Positions 9,336 through 19,240 of a DNA stretch of 64,000 bases are shown piece after piece; position 1 is the stretch's first letter; every line of letters begins with the position of its first letter. The notes beneath the pieces are model-generated. The model saw nothing but the letters and a program-made list of their open reading frames with translations, made no database searches and was not told the DNA's origin. The translations under genes were made by a program, and so were the position numbers. This DNA is from Cupriavidus necator (GTDB lineage: Bacteria > Pseudomonadota > Gammaproteobacteria > Burkholderiales > Burkholderiaceae): NCBI GenBank assembly GCA_022041995.1, contig CP074381.1:1240001-1304000 (forward strand), written 5' to 3'.

Positions 9336-9351
9336 TGGCACGCTAGTTGCA
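9336..9351 (+). promoter_or_regulatory. Sigma-54 promoter of the urt-ure cluster
   Basis: TGGCACG-ctag-TTGCA is an exact match to the sigma-54 (RpoN) consensus, with GG at 9337-9338 and GC at 9349-9350 separated by 10 bp. Transcription would start near 9362, leaving a leader of about 47 nt before urtA. RpoN promoters need an activator, and the NtrC-like site at 9250-9266 supplies the candidate. Confidence 0.85.
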
Positions 9352-9408
9352 GAAGCATCACCCGGGGAGCGTAGTCCCTGACCAACACGACAAAACGGGA
9401 GCTGCAAA

Positions 9409-10665
9409 ATGCAACGACGTGACATGCTGAAGCTGTCGGCGATAGCCGCCGCGGCGATGATCGGTACCAGCCCGCTGGCGCTGGCGCAGTCCAAGGAGCC
9501 GATCAAGGTCGGCATCCTGCATTCGCTGTCCGGCACCATGGCCATTTCGGAGACGTCGCTGAAGGACGTGGCCCTGATGACCATTGATGAGATCAACAAG
9601 AGCGGCGGCGTGCTGGGGCGCAAGCTGGAGCCGGTGGTGGTTGACCCCGCCTCGAACTGGCCGCTGTTCGCGGAAAAGGCGCGCCAGCTCATCACCAAGG
9701 ACAAGGTCGCGGTGACCTTCGGCTGTTGGACCTCGGTGTCGCGCAAGTCGGTGCTCCCGGTCTATGAGGAACTGAACTCGCTGCTGTTCTATCCGGTGCA
9801 GTACGAAGGCGAAGAAATGTCCAAGAACGTTTTCTACACCGGTGCAGCGCCCAACCAGCAGGCGATCCCGGCGGTGGAATACCTGATGAGCAAGGAAGGC
9901 GGCGGCGCCAAGCGTTTCTTCCTGCTGGGCACGGACTACGTCTACCCGCGCACCACCAACAAGATCCTGCGCGCCTTCCTGAAGAGCAAGGGCGTGGCCG
10001 ACAAGGACATCGAAGAGGTCTACACCCCGTTTGGCCACAGCGACTACCAGACCATCGTCGCCAATATCAAGAAGTTCTCGCAGGGCGGCAAGACCGCGGT
10101 GATCTCAACCATCAATGGCGACTCCAACGTGCCGTTCTACAAGGAGCTGGGCAACGCCGGGCTGAAGGCCAAGGACGTGCCGGTGGTGGCGTTCTCGGTG
10201 GGTGAGGAGGAACTGCGCGGCATCGACACCAAGCCGCTGGTGGGCCACCTGGCCGCATGGAACTACTTCATGTCGGTCAAGAACCCCGAGAACGACGCTT
10301 TCCGCAAGCAGTGGGCGGCATGGGTCAAGGCCAACAACCTGCCCGGCGGCGACAAGCGCGTGACCAACGACCCGATGGAAGCCACCTACGTGGGCATCCA
10401 CATGTGGGCGCAGGCCGTGAAGAAGGCCGGCACCACCGATACCAACAAGGTGCGCGCCGCCATGTACGGCCAGACCTTCAAGGCACCGGACGGCTTCACG
10501 CTGACCATGGGTGAGAACCACCACCTGTACAAGCCGGTGATGATCGGCGAAGTCAAGGGCGACGGCCAGTTCTCGGTGGTGTGGAAGACGCCGAAGGCGG
10601 TGCGTGCGCAGCCGTGGAGCCCGTTCATCGCGGGTAACGAAGGCAAGCCGGACAAGGTGATGTAA
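9409..10665 (+). CDS. urtA: Urea ABC transporter, substrate-binding protein
   Basis: A 418-residue periplasmic binding protein of the UrtA/AmiC type, which captures urea for the UrtBCDE permease. The N-terminus MQRRDMLKLSAIAAAAMIG resembles a Tat-like signal ending at LALAQS. The mature part begins KEPIKVGILHSLSGTMAISE and contains FGCWTSVSRKSVLPVYEE and LLFYPVQYEGEE, motifs typical of UrtA rather than of branched-chain amino acid binding proteins. ATG 9409 follows a GGGAG at 9389-9393. It is the first gene behind the sigma-54 promoter. A hairpin-forming repeat separates it from urtB, as expected for an over-expressed binding protein. Confidence 0.95.
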   Translation: MQRRDMLKLSAIAAAAMIGTSPLALAQSKEPIKVGILHSLSGTMAISETSLKDVALMTIDEINKSGGVLGRKLEPVVVDPASNWPLFAEKARQLITKDKVAVTFGCWTSVSRKSVLPVYEELNSLLFYPVQYEGEEMSKNVFYTGAAPNQQAIPAVEYLMSKEGGGAKRFFLLGTDYVYPRTTNKILRAFLKSKGVADKDIEEVYTPFGHSDYQTIVANIKKFSQGGKTAVISTINGDSNVPFYKELGNAGLKAKDVPVVAFSVGEEELRGIDTKPLVGHLAAWNYFMSVKNPENDAFRKQWAAWVKANNLPGGDKRVTNDPMEATYVGIHMWAQAVKKAGTTDTNKVRAAMYGQTFKAPDGFTLTMGENHHLYKPVMIGEVKGDGQFSVVWKTPKAVRAQPWSPFIAGNEGKPDKVM

Positions 10666-10694
10666 GCGGACGCCAGTCTGGCTCCGTGACGATG

Positions 10695-10727
10695 GCTTCC
10701 CTCTCCCGCAAGGCGGGGGAGGGGAGC
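10695..10727 (+). repeat. Hairpin repeat between urtA and urtB
   Basis: GCTTCCCTCTCCCGC (10695-10709) pairs over all 15 positions, two of them G-U, with GCGGGGGAGGGGAGC (10713-10727) across an AAG loop. There is no U-run, so it probably stabilises the urtA mRNA end or attenuates rather than terminates. It belongs to the same CTCTCCC-type family as the repeats at 38718-38770 and 47984-48105. Confidence 0.6.
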
Positions 10728-10791
10728 GCATCGCCCCCTTTCGCACACCAGAACAACAAGGCGCTGAAGCGCCGCCACTGCGCCAGCCACT

Positions 10792-12435
10792 ATGCCCAAA
10801 CTACTTCCGACAATGGCCATGCCATGGCTGCGCGCCCTGCTGGCGGCGTTGCTGCTGGCGGCTGCGCCGTGGGCCGCGGCGCTGACGCAGGCCGACCTGA
10901 AGCCGCTGGCCGAAGATGATTTCGATGCCAAGACCGCGGCACTGACCGCGCTCGCGAAGGCCCCGCCCGAGCAGGCCGGCCCGATCCTGAAGGCCCTGCA
11001 GGACGACGCGCTGCAATACGCAGCGTCGGTCGGCATGGTGCGCCAGGACGGCGATAAGACCGTCGATGCCATTACCGGCAAGCCGGTCGCGGTGAAAGCC
11101 GACGAACTGGAGTCCCTGACCCTGAACAACAGCCTGCGTGCGCTGGTCGACAGCGCCGCCAGCAGCCTGCTGCTGCAGTCACCCGACATCGCGGTGCGTG
11201 CGCAGGCGGTCGCCACGCTGCGCGCCCAGCCGGAAAGCGCCTCGCGCGCCGCGGTCGAAGCCGCGCGCAAGAATGAGGCCGATGCCGGCCTGCGCACCAG
11301 CCTGGACGTGATCTGGGCCAACCTGGTGCTGGCCGAGCCGGCTGACCCCGCAGCGCATGACGCGCGGCTTGAAGCCATCCGCATCCTCGGCAGCGACAGC
11401 AACCCGCAGAGCCGCCAGAAGCTGGCGCCGCTGGTGGAGCGCGACAGCGCCGGCAACTACCGCGAGCCCGATGCCGACGTGCGCCTGGCCGCGCAGCAGG
11501 CGCTGGACACGCTGCGCAGCGACCAGCGCCGCGCCGAGCTGATCGGCAACCTGTTCGCCGGGCTGAGCCTGGGCAGCGTGCTGTTGCTGGCCGCGCTCGG
11601 GCTGGCCATTACCTATGGCCTGATCGGCGTCATCAACATGGCGCACGGTGAATTCCTGATGATTGGCGCCTATGCCACCTACGTGGTGCAGTCGCTGTTC
11701 CGCGCCTACGCGCCGGGTGCGTTCGACTGGTACCTGCCGGCGGCGCTGCCGGCCTCGTTCCTGGCCGCGGCGGCGGTAGGCTTCGTGCTGGAGCGGCTGG
11801 TGCTGCGCCACCTGTACGGCCGCCCGCTGGAAACACTGCTGGCCACCTTCGGCGTGAGCCTGCTGCTGATGCAGGCAGTGCGCACGCTCTTTGGCGCACA
11901 GAACGTGGAAGTGGCCAACCCGGCCTGGATGAGCGGCGGCATCGAGTGGATGCCGGGCCTGGTGATCCCCTACAACCGTATCGTCATCATCCTGTTCGCG
12001 CTGGCGGTGGTGGCGGTGGCGTGGGCGGTGCTGAACCGCACGCGGCTGGGGCTGTTCGTGCGCGCCACCACGCAAAACCGCACCATGGCGGCCTGCGTCG
12101 GCGTGCGCACCTGGAAGGTCGACAGCTACGCCTTTGCCTTTGGCGCCGGCATTGCCGGGCTGGGCGGCTGCGCGCTGTCGCAGATCGGCAATGTCGGGCC
12201 CGACCTGGGCCAAGCCTACATCATCGATTCCTTCATGGTGGTGGTGCTGGGCGGGGTGGGGCAGCTGGCGGGCACCATCGTCGGCGCCTTCGGGCTGGGC
12301 ATCATCAACAAGTTCATCGAGCCGTTCTATGGCGCGGTGCTGGCCAAGATCTTTGTCCTGGTGCTGATCGTGCTGTTTATCCAGAAGCGGCCGCAGGGAC
12401 TTTTCGCGCTCAAGGGGCGCAGCGCGGAGGCATGA
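10792..12435 (+). CDS. urtB: Urea ABC transporter permease UrtB
   Basis: A 547-residue permease with two parts. A signal-like N-terminus and about 230 residues of helical, HEAT-like periplasmic sequence (Ala-rich, including the repeated ARAEAV/LRAQPES style) precede a LivH-type permease domain beginning near residue 250 (LFAGLSLGSVLLLAALGLAITYGLIGVINMAHGE, interrupted here only by my choice of excerpt). GEFLMIGAYATYVVQ and GGVGQLAGTIVGAFGLG are hallmark segments. The extended N-terminal domain is normal for UrtB. Its stop overlaps the start of urtC. With UrtC it forms the membrane channel for urea. Confidence 0.93.
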   Translation: MPKLLPTMAMPWLRALLAALLLAAAPWAAALTQADLKPLAEDDFDAKTAALTALAKAPPEQAGPILKALQDDALQYAASVGMVRQDGDKTVDAITGKPVAVKADELESLTLNNSLRALVDSAASSLLLQSPDIAVRAQAVATLRAQPESASRAAVEAARKNEADAGLRTSLDVIWANLVLAEPADPAAHDARLEAIRILGSDSNPQSRQKLAPLVERDSAGNYREPDADVRLAAQQALDTLRSDQRRAELIGNLFAGLSLGSVLLLAALGLAITYGLIGVINMAHGEFLMIGAYATYVVQSLFRAYAPGAFDWYLPAALPASFLAAAAVGFVLERLVLRHLYGRPLETLLATFGVSLLLMQAVRTLFGAQNVEVANPAWMSGGIEWMPGLVIPYNRIVIILFALAVVAVAWAVLNRTRLGLFVRATTQNRTMAACVGVRTWKVDSYAFAFGAGIAGLGGCALSQIGNVGPDLGQAYIIDSFMVVVLGGVGQLAGTIVGAFGLGIINKFIEPFYGAVLAKIFVLVLIVLFIQKRPQGLFALKGRSAEA

Positions 12436-13640
12436 TGCAGCGAGTCCAATCGAATTCTTCCGCCACCCCGTTCCGGCTCGCCGTGCCTGAGCGGCAGGCG
12501 CTGTTCTCGCGGCGCGGCTGGATGGCGCTGGCGGCGCTGGTGGTGATCGTCGGCATCGGCGTGCCGGTGTGCGCGCTGGTGTTGCCGGAGGGCCATCCGC
12601 TGCACCTGTCGGCCTATGCCCTGACGCTGGTCGGCAAGATCATGTGCTTTGCGCTGGCGGCGATCGCGCTGGACCTGGTGTGGGGCTACTGCGGCATCCT
12701 GAGCCTGGGCCACGGGCTGTTCTTCGCGCTGGGCGGCTACGCCATGGGCATGTACCTGATGCGGGCGATCGGCCGCGAAGGCGTATACAAGAGCGAGCTG
12801 CCGGACTTCATGGTGTTTCTCGACTGGAAGGAGCTGCCGTGGTTCTGGCAGGGCACCGGGCACCTCGGCTACGCGCTGCTGCTGGTGGTGCTGGTGCCGG
12901 GCGTGCTGGCGTGGCTATTCGGCTTCTTTGCCTTCCGCTCGCGCATCAAGGGCGTGTACCTGTCGATCATCACGCAGGCGATGACGTATGCGGCGATGCT
13001 GCTGTTCTTCCGCAACGAGACCGGCTTCGGCGGCAACAACGGCTTCACGGACTTCAAGCGCATTGCCGGCTTTGCGATCGCGGCGCCGCAGACGCGCACG
13101 GCCCTGTTCGTGCTGACTTTCCTGGCGCTGCTGGCGGGCTTCATCGCCTGCCGCTACATCGTCACGTCCAAGCTTGGCCGCGTGGTCACCGCGGTGCGCG
13201 ATGCCGAGATGCGCGTGATGTTTTCCGGTTACAACCCGCTGGGCTACAAGCTGTTCGTGTGGACCTTCTCGGCGGTGCTGTGCGGCATCGCGGGGGCGCT
13301 GTACGTGCCACAGGTGGGCATCATCAACCCCGGCGAGATGTCGCCCGGCAACTCGATCGAGATGGCGGTTTGGGTTGCCGTGGGCGGGCGCGGCACGCTC
13401 ATCGGGCCGGTGATCGGCGCGTTCCTGGTCAATGGTGCCAAGACCCTGTTCACCGCCCACTTTGCCGAATACTGGCTGTTCCTGCTGGGCGCGATGTTCG
13501 TGCTGGTGACCTTGTACCTGCCCGATGGCGTGACCGGGTTGTGGAACCGGTTGCGCGAGCGGCGCGCGGCCGCACCACCAGCCGCTGCAGACCCTGTTTC
13601 CGCGCCTGCCGTGGCAGGCCGCACCGGAGGTGACGCATGA
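12435..13640 (+). CDS. urtC: Urea ABC transporter permease UrtC
   Basis: A 401-residue LivM-type permease with about ten membrane segments, including IALDLVWGYCGILSLGHGLF, where the SLGHG turn is the conserved cytoplasmic coupling loop, and later VGGRGTLIGPVIGAFLVNGAK. Two adjacent ATGs are possible (12432 and 12435). I chose 12435 because GGAGG at 12426-12430 then has a usable spacer, while 12432 would give an ATGA overlap with only one base of spacing. The C-terminus is Pro/Ala-rich. It overlaps urtD by 4 bp, so the operon is translationally coupled. Confidence 0.93.
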   Translation: MQRVQSNSSATPFRLAVPERQALFSRRGWMALAALVVIVGIGVPVCALVLPEGHPLHLSAYALTLVGKIMCFALAAIALDLVWGYCGILSLGHGLFFALGGYAMGMYLMRAIGREGVYKSELPDFMVFLDWKELPWFWQGTGHLGYALLLVVLVPGVLAWLFGFFAFRSRIKGVYLSIITQAMTYAAMLLFFRNETGFGGNNGFTDFKRIAGFAIAAPQTRTALFVLTFLALLAGFIACRYIVTSKLGRVVTAVRDAEMRVMFSGYNPLGYKLFVWTFSAVLCGIAGALYVPQVGIINPGEMSPGNSIEMAVWVAVGGRGTLIGPVIGAFLVNGAKTLFTAHFAEYWLFLLGAMFVLVTLYLPDGVTGLWNRLRERRAAAPPAAADPVSAPAVAGRTGGDA

Positions 13641-14485
13641 ATGCCGCACCCCAGCACGGCCAGGCCGAAAGCGGCGATGCCACCGGCCTGGGCCGCATCG
13701 TCGAGCCCGGCACCATCGATGTGTCGCATGGGCCGATCCTGTACCTGGAAGACCTGACGGTGCAGTTCGACGGCTTCCGCGCGCTGAACCAGCTGACCTT
13801 GTCGATCGACCATGGCGAGCTGCGCTGCGTGATCGGCCCCAACGGGGCCGGCAAGACCACGATGATGGATGTCATCACCGGCAAGACCGGGCCGCGCAAT
13901 GCCAATGTCAGCGGACGCGTGTTCCTGGGCCAGACCATCGACCTGATGCGGATGACCGAGCCGCGCATCGCTCAGGTGGGCATCGGCCGCAAGTTCCAGA
14001 AGCCAACCGTGTTCGAGCAGCACGCAGTGTGGGAGAACCTGGAACTGGCGATGAAGGCCGACAAGCGCTGGTGGTCGTCGCTGCGCGCGCGGCTGACGGC
14101 AGAGGGGCATCGCCGCATCGAGCAAACGCTGGCGCTGACCGGACTGGAGGCCGAGGCCTACCGGCCCGCCGGGCTGCTGTCGCACGGGCAGAAGCAGCGG
14201 CTGGAGATCGGCATGCTGCTGATGCAGCAGCCGCAGCTGCTGTTGCTGGACGAGCCGGTGGCCGGCATGACCGATGAAGAGACCATGCAGCTGGCGGCGC
14301 TGCTCAACGGCCTGCGCGGCAGCTGCTCGATGATGGTGGTCGAGCACGACATGGAGTTCGTCGCCGCACTCGCGGGAGATGCCGGCCAGGTCACGGTGCT
14401 GGCAGAGGGCAGCGTGCTGGCCGAAGGCACGCTCGACAGCGTCAAGCGCGATGAGCGCGTGATCGAATCTTACCTGGGAAGATAA
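13637..14485 (+). CDS. urtD: Urea ABC transporter ATP-binding protein UrtD
   Basis: A 282-residue ABC ATPase. Walker A GPNGAGKT is at residues 67-74, the signature loop reads LSHGQ at 181-185, and Walker B LLLLDEP at 201-207, followed by VAGMTDEE and the switch His in VEHDMEF. The signature has H in place of the usual G (LSGGQ), which is common in UrtD. The first 30 residues are an extra hydrophilic extension. It overlaps urtC by 4 bp and is followed 2 bp later by urtE, its partner ATPase. Confidence 0.93.
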   Translation: MNAAPQHGQAESGDATGLGRIVEPGTIDVSHGPILYLEDLTVQFDGFRALNQLTLSIDHGELRCVIGPNGAGKTTMMDVITGKTGPRNANVSGRVFLGQTIDLMRMTEPRIAQVGIGRKFQKPTVFEQHAVWENLELAMKADKRWWSSLRARLTAEGHRRIEQTLALTGLEAEAYRPAGLLSHGQKQRLEIGMLLMQQPQLLLLDEPVAGMTDEETMQLAALLNGLRGSCSMMVVEHDMEFVAALAGDAGQVTVLAEGSVLAEGTLDSVKRDERVIESYLGR

Positions 14486-14487
14486 GC

Positions 14488-15179
14488 ATGCTGCAGGTCA
14501 ACGCACTGAACCAGTTCTACGGCGGCAGCCATATCCTGCGCAATGTCAGCTTCGACGTGGCCGCCGGCAAGCTGACCACGCTGCTGGGCCGCAACGGCGT
14601 GGGCAAGAGCACGCTGCTCAAGTGTCTGATGGGCGTGGTGCCCACGCGCAGCGGCAGCATCCAATGGGAAGGGCAGGCGCTGGAGAAGAAGGCGCCGTAT
14701 GAGCGCGTGTCTGCCGGGCTGGCCTATGTGCCGCAGGGCCGGGAGATATTCCCGCGGCTGACGGTGGAAGAAAACCTGCTGATCGGCGCCGCCAGCCGGG
14801 CGCGGCCGTCCGGCGTGCCGGACCGGATCTACCAGTTGTTCCCGGTGCTGCGCACCATGCGGCTGCGCCGCGGCGGCGACCTGTCCGGCGGCCAGCAGCA
14901 GCAACTGGCAATCGGGCGCGCACTGATGAGCGAGCCGGCCTGCTGATCCTGGACGAGCCCACCGAGGGCATCCAGCCTTCCATCATCCAGGACATCGGCC
15001 GGGCGCTGCGCCTGCTGGTCGACGAGTTTGGCATGACGGTGCTGCTGGTCGAGCAGTACTACGAGTTCGCGCGGCATATTGCCGACCACTACGTAGTGAT
15101 GAGCCGCGGCGAAGTGGTGGCGCGGGGTGCCGGCGCCAGCATGGAGCAGGATGGCGTGCGGGAGCTGATTGCGGTGTAG
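14488..15179 (+). CDS. urtE: Urea ABC transporter ATP-binding protein UrtE (one-base frameshift)
   Basis: The second ABC ATPase of the urea importer. The first frame shows Walker A GRNGVGKST at residues 34-42, VPQGREIFPRLTVEENL, and the signature LSGGQQQQ at 132-139. It then stops at 14944-14946. One frame back the sequence continues directly with Walker B LLILDEPTEGIQPSI and LLVEQYYEFA to a TAG at 15177. CCGGCCTGCTG at 14935-14945 stands where CCGGCCCTGCTG would read P-A-L-L, so one C is missing from the run at 14939-14940. Corrected length is 230 residues, the family norm. Confidence 0.9.
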
Positions 15180-15302
15180 GCCGGCCGCGTGGCAGCGTCG
15201 GGATTTGTGAGCCGCGCGCTGCTTCCGCCAAGACGGGCGGCGCGCTATGATTGCTTGCAACTCCCGCCATTGCGCGCGCCCCCACCGCCGGCTGTACTTG
15301 CC

Positions 15303-16172
15303 ATGCGCCATCCCGATTTTCCTTCCGCCCTCGCCGTGCCCGCCGCATGGCAGGCCACCCTGCGGCTGCGCTTTGCGCAGCGCGGCGAACGCACCGCGCT
15401 GACCGAGCGGCGCCACCAGGGGCCGCTGCTGGTGCAGAAGCCGCTGTATCCGGAGGGCGGCATCTGCCACGCTGTGATCCTGCATCCGCCAGCGGGCGTG
15501 GCAGGCGGCGACAGCCTGGATATCGACGTGACGGTGGAGGCTGGCGCGCACGCCGTGCTGGCTACGCCGGGTGCCACCAAGTGGTACAAGTCGCTCGGCC
15601 GCGAGGCAGCGCAGCAAGTGCGCCTGACGGTGGGTGCAGGAGCGCGGCTGGACTGGCTGCCACAGGAGAACATCGTTTTCGACGATGCGCGCGCACGTAT
15701 CGCGACGGTGCTCGACGTGGCGCCGGGCGGCAGCGCGATCGGCTGGGATGCGGTGGTGCTGGGCCGGCAGGCATCTGGCGAGCAGTGGGCCAGCGGCGCG
15801 CTGTGGCTGGATACCCGCATCGGCAGTGGCGAACGCGCGCTGTGGATCGAGCAGTCTCATCTTGAGGCCGCGTCGCCGCTGCGCGCCGCGGTGGCCGGGC
15901 TCGATGGACTCAATGTGCTGGGCACGCTATGGGCGGTAGGCGAGGGCGCGACGCAGGAACTGGCCGAAGCGCTGGCCGGACAGCTGCCCTATACGCCGGA
16001 GCTGCGCGCCGGCGTGACCTGCCTGGCCGCCAACGGGCAGTCGATGCTGCTGCTGCGCGTGCTGGGCCGGCAGATGGAAACCGTGCGCCACGTCATGGCC
16101 GACAGCTGGCAGGCGCTGCGCATGCCGATCCACGGCGTGGCGGCGCGGCCGCTGCGGCTGTGGGCCACGTAG
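15303..16172 (+). CDS. ureD: Urease accessory protein UreD
   Basis: A 289-residue urease chaperone that binds apo-urease with UreF and UreG for nickel delivery. The family motifs [42 protein letters not shown] and [10 protein letters not shown] are all present in order. ATG 15303 ([17 protein letters not shown]) is preferred over an in-frame GTG at 15189, because UreD proteins begin close to the WxATLxLxF strand. It lies 123 bp after urtE, so the transporter and urease genes may form one long transcription unit. Confidence 0.93.
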   Translation: MRHPDFPSALAVPAAWQATLRLRFAQRGERTALTERRHQGPLLVQKPLYPEGGICHAVILHPPAGVAGGDSLDIDVTVEAGAHAVLATPGATKWYKSLGREAAQQVRLTVGAGARLDWLPQENIVFDDARARIATVLDVAPGGSAIGWDAVVLGRQASGEQWASGALWLDTRIGSGERALWIEQSHLEAASPLRAAVAGLDGLNVLGTLWAVGEGATQELAEALAGQLPYTPELRAGVTCLAANGQSMLLLRVLGRQMETVRHVMADSWQALRMPIHGVAARPLRLWAT

Positions 16173-16224
16173 GCTGCCAACCGAGACAACCGAGACAACC
16201 GAACAAAAGAACCAGGAACAAGAG

Positions 16225-16527
16225 ATGGAACTGACGCCGCGAGAGAAAGACAAGCTGCTGATCTTCACCGCCGCGCTGCTGGCCGAGCGGCGCAAGGCCC
16301 GCGGGCTGAAGCTGAACTACCCGGAAGCGGTGGCGCTGATCACCGCCGCCATCATGGAAGGCGCGCGCGATGGCCGCACCGTGGCCGAACTGATGCATGA
16401 GGGCACCACCGTGCTGAGCCGCGAGGACGTGATGGATGGCGTGGCCGAGATGATCCCCGAGATCCAGGTGGAGGCCACCTTCCCGGACGGCACCAAGCTG
16501 GTGACCGTCCACCATCCCATAGTCTGA
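16225..16527 (+). CDS. ureA: Urease gamma subunit
   Basis: A 100-residue protein of exactly the usual gamma-subunit length. It begins [21 protein letters not shown] and shows [30 protein letters not shown] and [14 protein letters not shown]. The subunit is structural in the (alpha-beta-gamma)3 cytoplasmic enzyme that hydrolyses urea to ammonia and carbamate. It follows ureD after a short AACCGAGACAACCGA tandem-like stretch at 16181-16202. A membrane-protein gene separates it from ureB. Confidence 0.96.
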   Translation: MELTPREKDKLLIFTAALLAERRKARGLKLNYPEAVALITAAIMEGARDGRTVAELMHEGTTVLSREDVMDGVAEMIPEIQVEATFPDGTKLVTVHHPIV

Positions 16528-16570
16528 ACATGACCGATCCGGATAACAAGACCAACCCGAGAGAGCCGAC

Positions 16571-17180
16571 ATGAACCGTACCGCCTGCCTGCGCCTTGCC
16601 CTGGGCACTTTCCTGACCCTTGCCGCCGGCGCCGCCCTGGCACATCCCGGCCACGATGCCGCTACCGTCAGCGCCAGCCTGTGGGCCGGCCTGGCGCACC
16701 CATTCACCGGCGCCGACCATTTGCTGGCGATGGCGGCGGTAGGCATGTGGAGCGCATTGATTGCCCGCTCGGCCGCCGCTGCGCTGCCTCTGCCGCTGGC
16801 CTTCGTGGCGCTGATGATGGTAGGGCCGCAATCGGCCTGTCCGGTGCGGCGCTGCCCGCGGTCGAACCGATGATCGCGGCCTCATTGCTGGTGATCGGGC
16901 TGCTGCTGGCGCTGCGCGCGAAGCTGCCGGCATGGGCCGGTACGCTGCTGGTCGGCGGCTTTGCCGTTTTCCACGGATATGCCCACGGGGCCGAACTGCC
17001 CGCCACTGCGGGCGCGCTGCCAGCGGTACTCGCATACGTGGGCGGGTTTGCTACCGCCACCATGGTGCTGCACCTGCTGGGCATCGGCGCAGGCACGCTG
17101 CTGCGCCGCCACGCCGGCTGGCTGGCCCGCGGGCAGGTGCCGGCGTGGCGCTGTACGGCGCCAGCCTGCTGGTGGCCTGA
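16571..17180 (+). CDS. ureJ: HupE/UreJ family nickel permease (two frameshifts)
   Basis: A small polytopic membrane protein of the HupE/UreJ family, thought to import nickel. A signal-type first helix ends [30 protein letters not shown] follows, with the conserved H/D pair of HupE. Two one-base losses break the frame. At 16826-16828 GTAGGGCCGC stands for GTAGGGGCCGC (V-G-A-A). At 17134-17136 CGCGGGCAGG stands for CGCGGGGCAGG (R-G-A-G). With both restored the protein is 203 residues, with [10 protein letters not shown] and a final helix [14 protein letters not shown]. It lies between ureA and ureB and ends one base before the ureB ribosome site. Confidence 0.85.
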
Positions 17181-17191
17181 GGAGGATGGCC

Positions 17192-17497
17192 ATGATCCCC
17201 GGTGAACTGATGCCCGCCGACGGCGAGATCGAGCTGAATGCCGGCCGCGCCACGGTCAGCGTGACGGTGGCCAATACCGGCGACCGGCCGATCCAGGTCG
17301 GCTCGCACTTCCATTTCTATGAGACCAACACCGCGCTCGCGTTCGACCGCGAAGCCGCGCGCGGCTTCCGGCTGAATATTGCCGCCGGCACCGCGGTGCG
17401 CTTCGAGCCCGGCCAGACGCGTACGGTGGAACTGGTGGCGCTGGACGGCGACCGCATCGTCTACGGCTTCAACGGCAAGATCATGGGAGCGCTGTGA
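17192..17497 (+). CDS. ureB: Urease beta subunit
   Basis: A 101-residue beta subunit with the family start [16 protein letters not shown], the strand [21 protein letters not shown] and [12 protein letters not shown] at the end. ATG 17192 is taken over ATG 17186 because GGAGG at 17181-17185 then has a 6-bp spacer and the protein aligns with standard UreB starts. Its TGA overlaps the ATG of ureC by one base (TGATG), which couples the two subunits. Confidence 0.95.
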   Translation: MIPGELMPADGEIELNAGRATVSVTVANTGDRPIQVGSHFHFYETNTALAFDREAARGFRLNIAAGTAVRFEPGQTRTVELVALDGDRIVYGFNGKIMGAL

Positions 17498-19211
17498 TGG
17501 CAAAGATTTCCAGGCAGGCCTATGCCGAGATGTTCGGCCCGACCACCGGCGACCGCCTGCGGCTGGCCGATACCGGGCTCATCATCGAAGTCGAGAAAGA
17601 CTTCACCACCTATGGCGAGGAAGTGAAGTTCGGCGGTGGCAAGGTGATCCGCGACGGCATGGGGCAGAGCCAGCGCATGGCCAAGGATTGCGTCGACACC
17701 GTCATCACCAATGCGCTGATCGTTGATCACTGGGGCATCGTCAAGGCCGATATCGGCCTGAAGGGCGGGCGCATTGCTGCGATCGGCAAGGCCGGCAACC
17801 CGGATATCCAGCCGGGCGTGACCATCGTGGTCGGACCGGGCACCGAGGTGATCGCGGGCGAGGGCATGATCGTCACCGCCGGCGGCATCGACAGCCATAT
17901 CCACTTTATCTGCCCGCAGCAGATCGAAGAGGCGCTGATGAGCGGCGTCACCACCATGATCGGCGGCGGCACCGGGCCAGCCACCGGCACCTTCGCCACC
18001 ACCGTGACGCCGGGGCCGTGGTACATGGAGCGCATGCTGCAGGCGGCCGATGCCTACCCGATGAACATCGGCCTGCTGGGCAAGGGCAACGCCAGCCAGC
18101 AGGGGCCGCTCTTGGAGCAGGTGGAAGCCGGCGCGATCGGCCTTAAGCTGCACGAGGACTGGGGCACCACGCCGGCGGCGATCGACACCTGCCTGTCGGT
18201 GGCGGACGCGACCGATACCCAGGTGGCAATCCACACCGACACGCTCAACGAAGGCGGCTTTGTCGAAGCGACCATCGCCGCCTTCAAGGGCCGCACCATC
18301 CATACGTACCACACCGAAGGCGCGGGCGGCGGCCATGCGCCCGACATCATCAAGGTGTGCGGCGAGGCCAACGTGCTGCCGTCGTCGACCAACCCGACGC
18401 GCCCGTACACGGTCAACACGCTGGACGAGCACCTCGACATGCTGATGGTGTGCCACCACCTCGACCCGTCGATTGCCGAGGACATCGCCTTTGCCGAAAG
18501 CCGCATCCGCCGAGAGACCATTGCCGCCGAAGACATCCTGCACGACCTGGGTGCGTTCTCGATGATCTCCAGCGACTCGCAGGCCATGGGGCGCGTCGGT
18601 GAGGTCATCATCCGCACCTGGCAGACCGCGCACAAGATGGCGCTGCAGCGTGGCAAGCTGCCGGGCGATCCCAACGACGCGCGCGGCGGGCACGACAACT
18701 TCCGCGTCAGGCGCTATGTCGCCAAGTACACCATCAACCCGGCGCTGACGCACGGCATCGCCATGAAGTGGGCTCGGTTGAAGTCGGCAAGTGGGCCGAC
18801 CTGGTGCTGTGGCGTCCGGCGTTCTTCGGCGTCAAGCCCAGCCTGATCCTGAAGGGCGGCATGATTGCCGCGGCCGCGATGGGCGATCCCAATGCGTCGA
18901 TCCCGACGCCGCAGCCGGTGCATTACCGGCCGATGTTTGCCTCAGCCGGCGGGGCGCTGCACCGTTCGTCGCTGACCTTTGTGTCGCAGGCGGCGCTGGC
19001 GGCCGGCATCGGCGAGCGCTACGGGCTGGCCAAGACGCTGTCGGCGGTGCGCGGCACGCGCACGGTAAGCAAGCGCGACATGGTGCACAATGACTGGCAG
19101 CCGCGTGTCACGGTCGATCCGGAGACCTACCAGGTCGTTGCCGACGGCCAGTTGCTGACCTGCGAGCCTGCCACCGAGCTGCCCATGGCGCAGCGCTATT
19201 TCCTGTTCTGA
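17497..19211 (+). CDS. ureC: Urease alpha (catalytic) subunit (one-base frameshift)
   Basis: The nickel-bearing subunit. All catalytic residues fall at canonical numbers: H134 and H136 (DSHIHF), carbamylated K217 (GLKLHEDWG), H246 (AIHTDT), H272 ([10 protein letters not shown]), active-site flap H320 (VCHHLD) and D360 (SSDSQAMGR). The frame breaks at 18761-18762: ATCGCCATGAAGTG stands for ATCGCCCATGAAGTG, the usual G-I-A-H-E-V-G-S. With one C restored the product is 571 residues, the normal UreC length, ending [12 protein letters not shown] 17497 is used rather than the overlapping GTG 17494. An active urease is likely if the deletion is a sequencing error. Confidence 0.94.
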
Positions 19212-19240
19212 CTGGCCGGGGCCCGCGCCCCGCATCGCCC

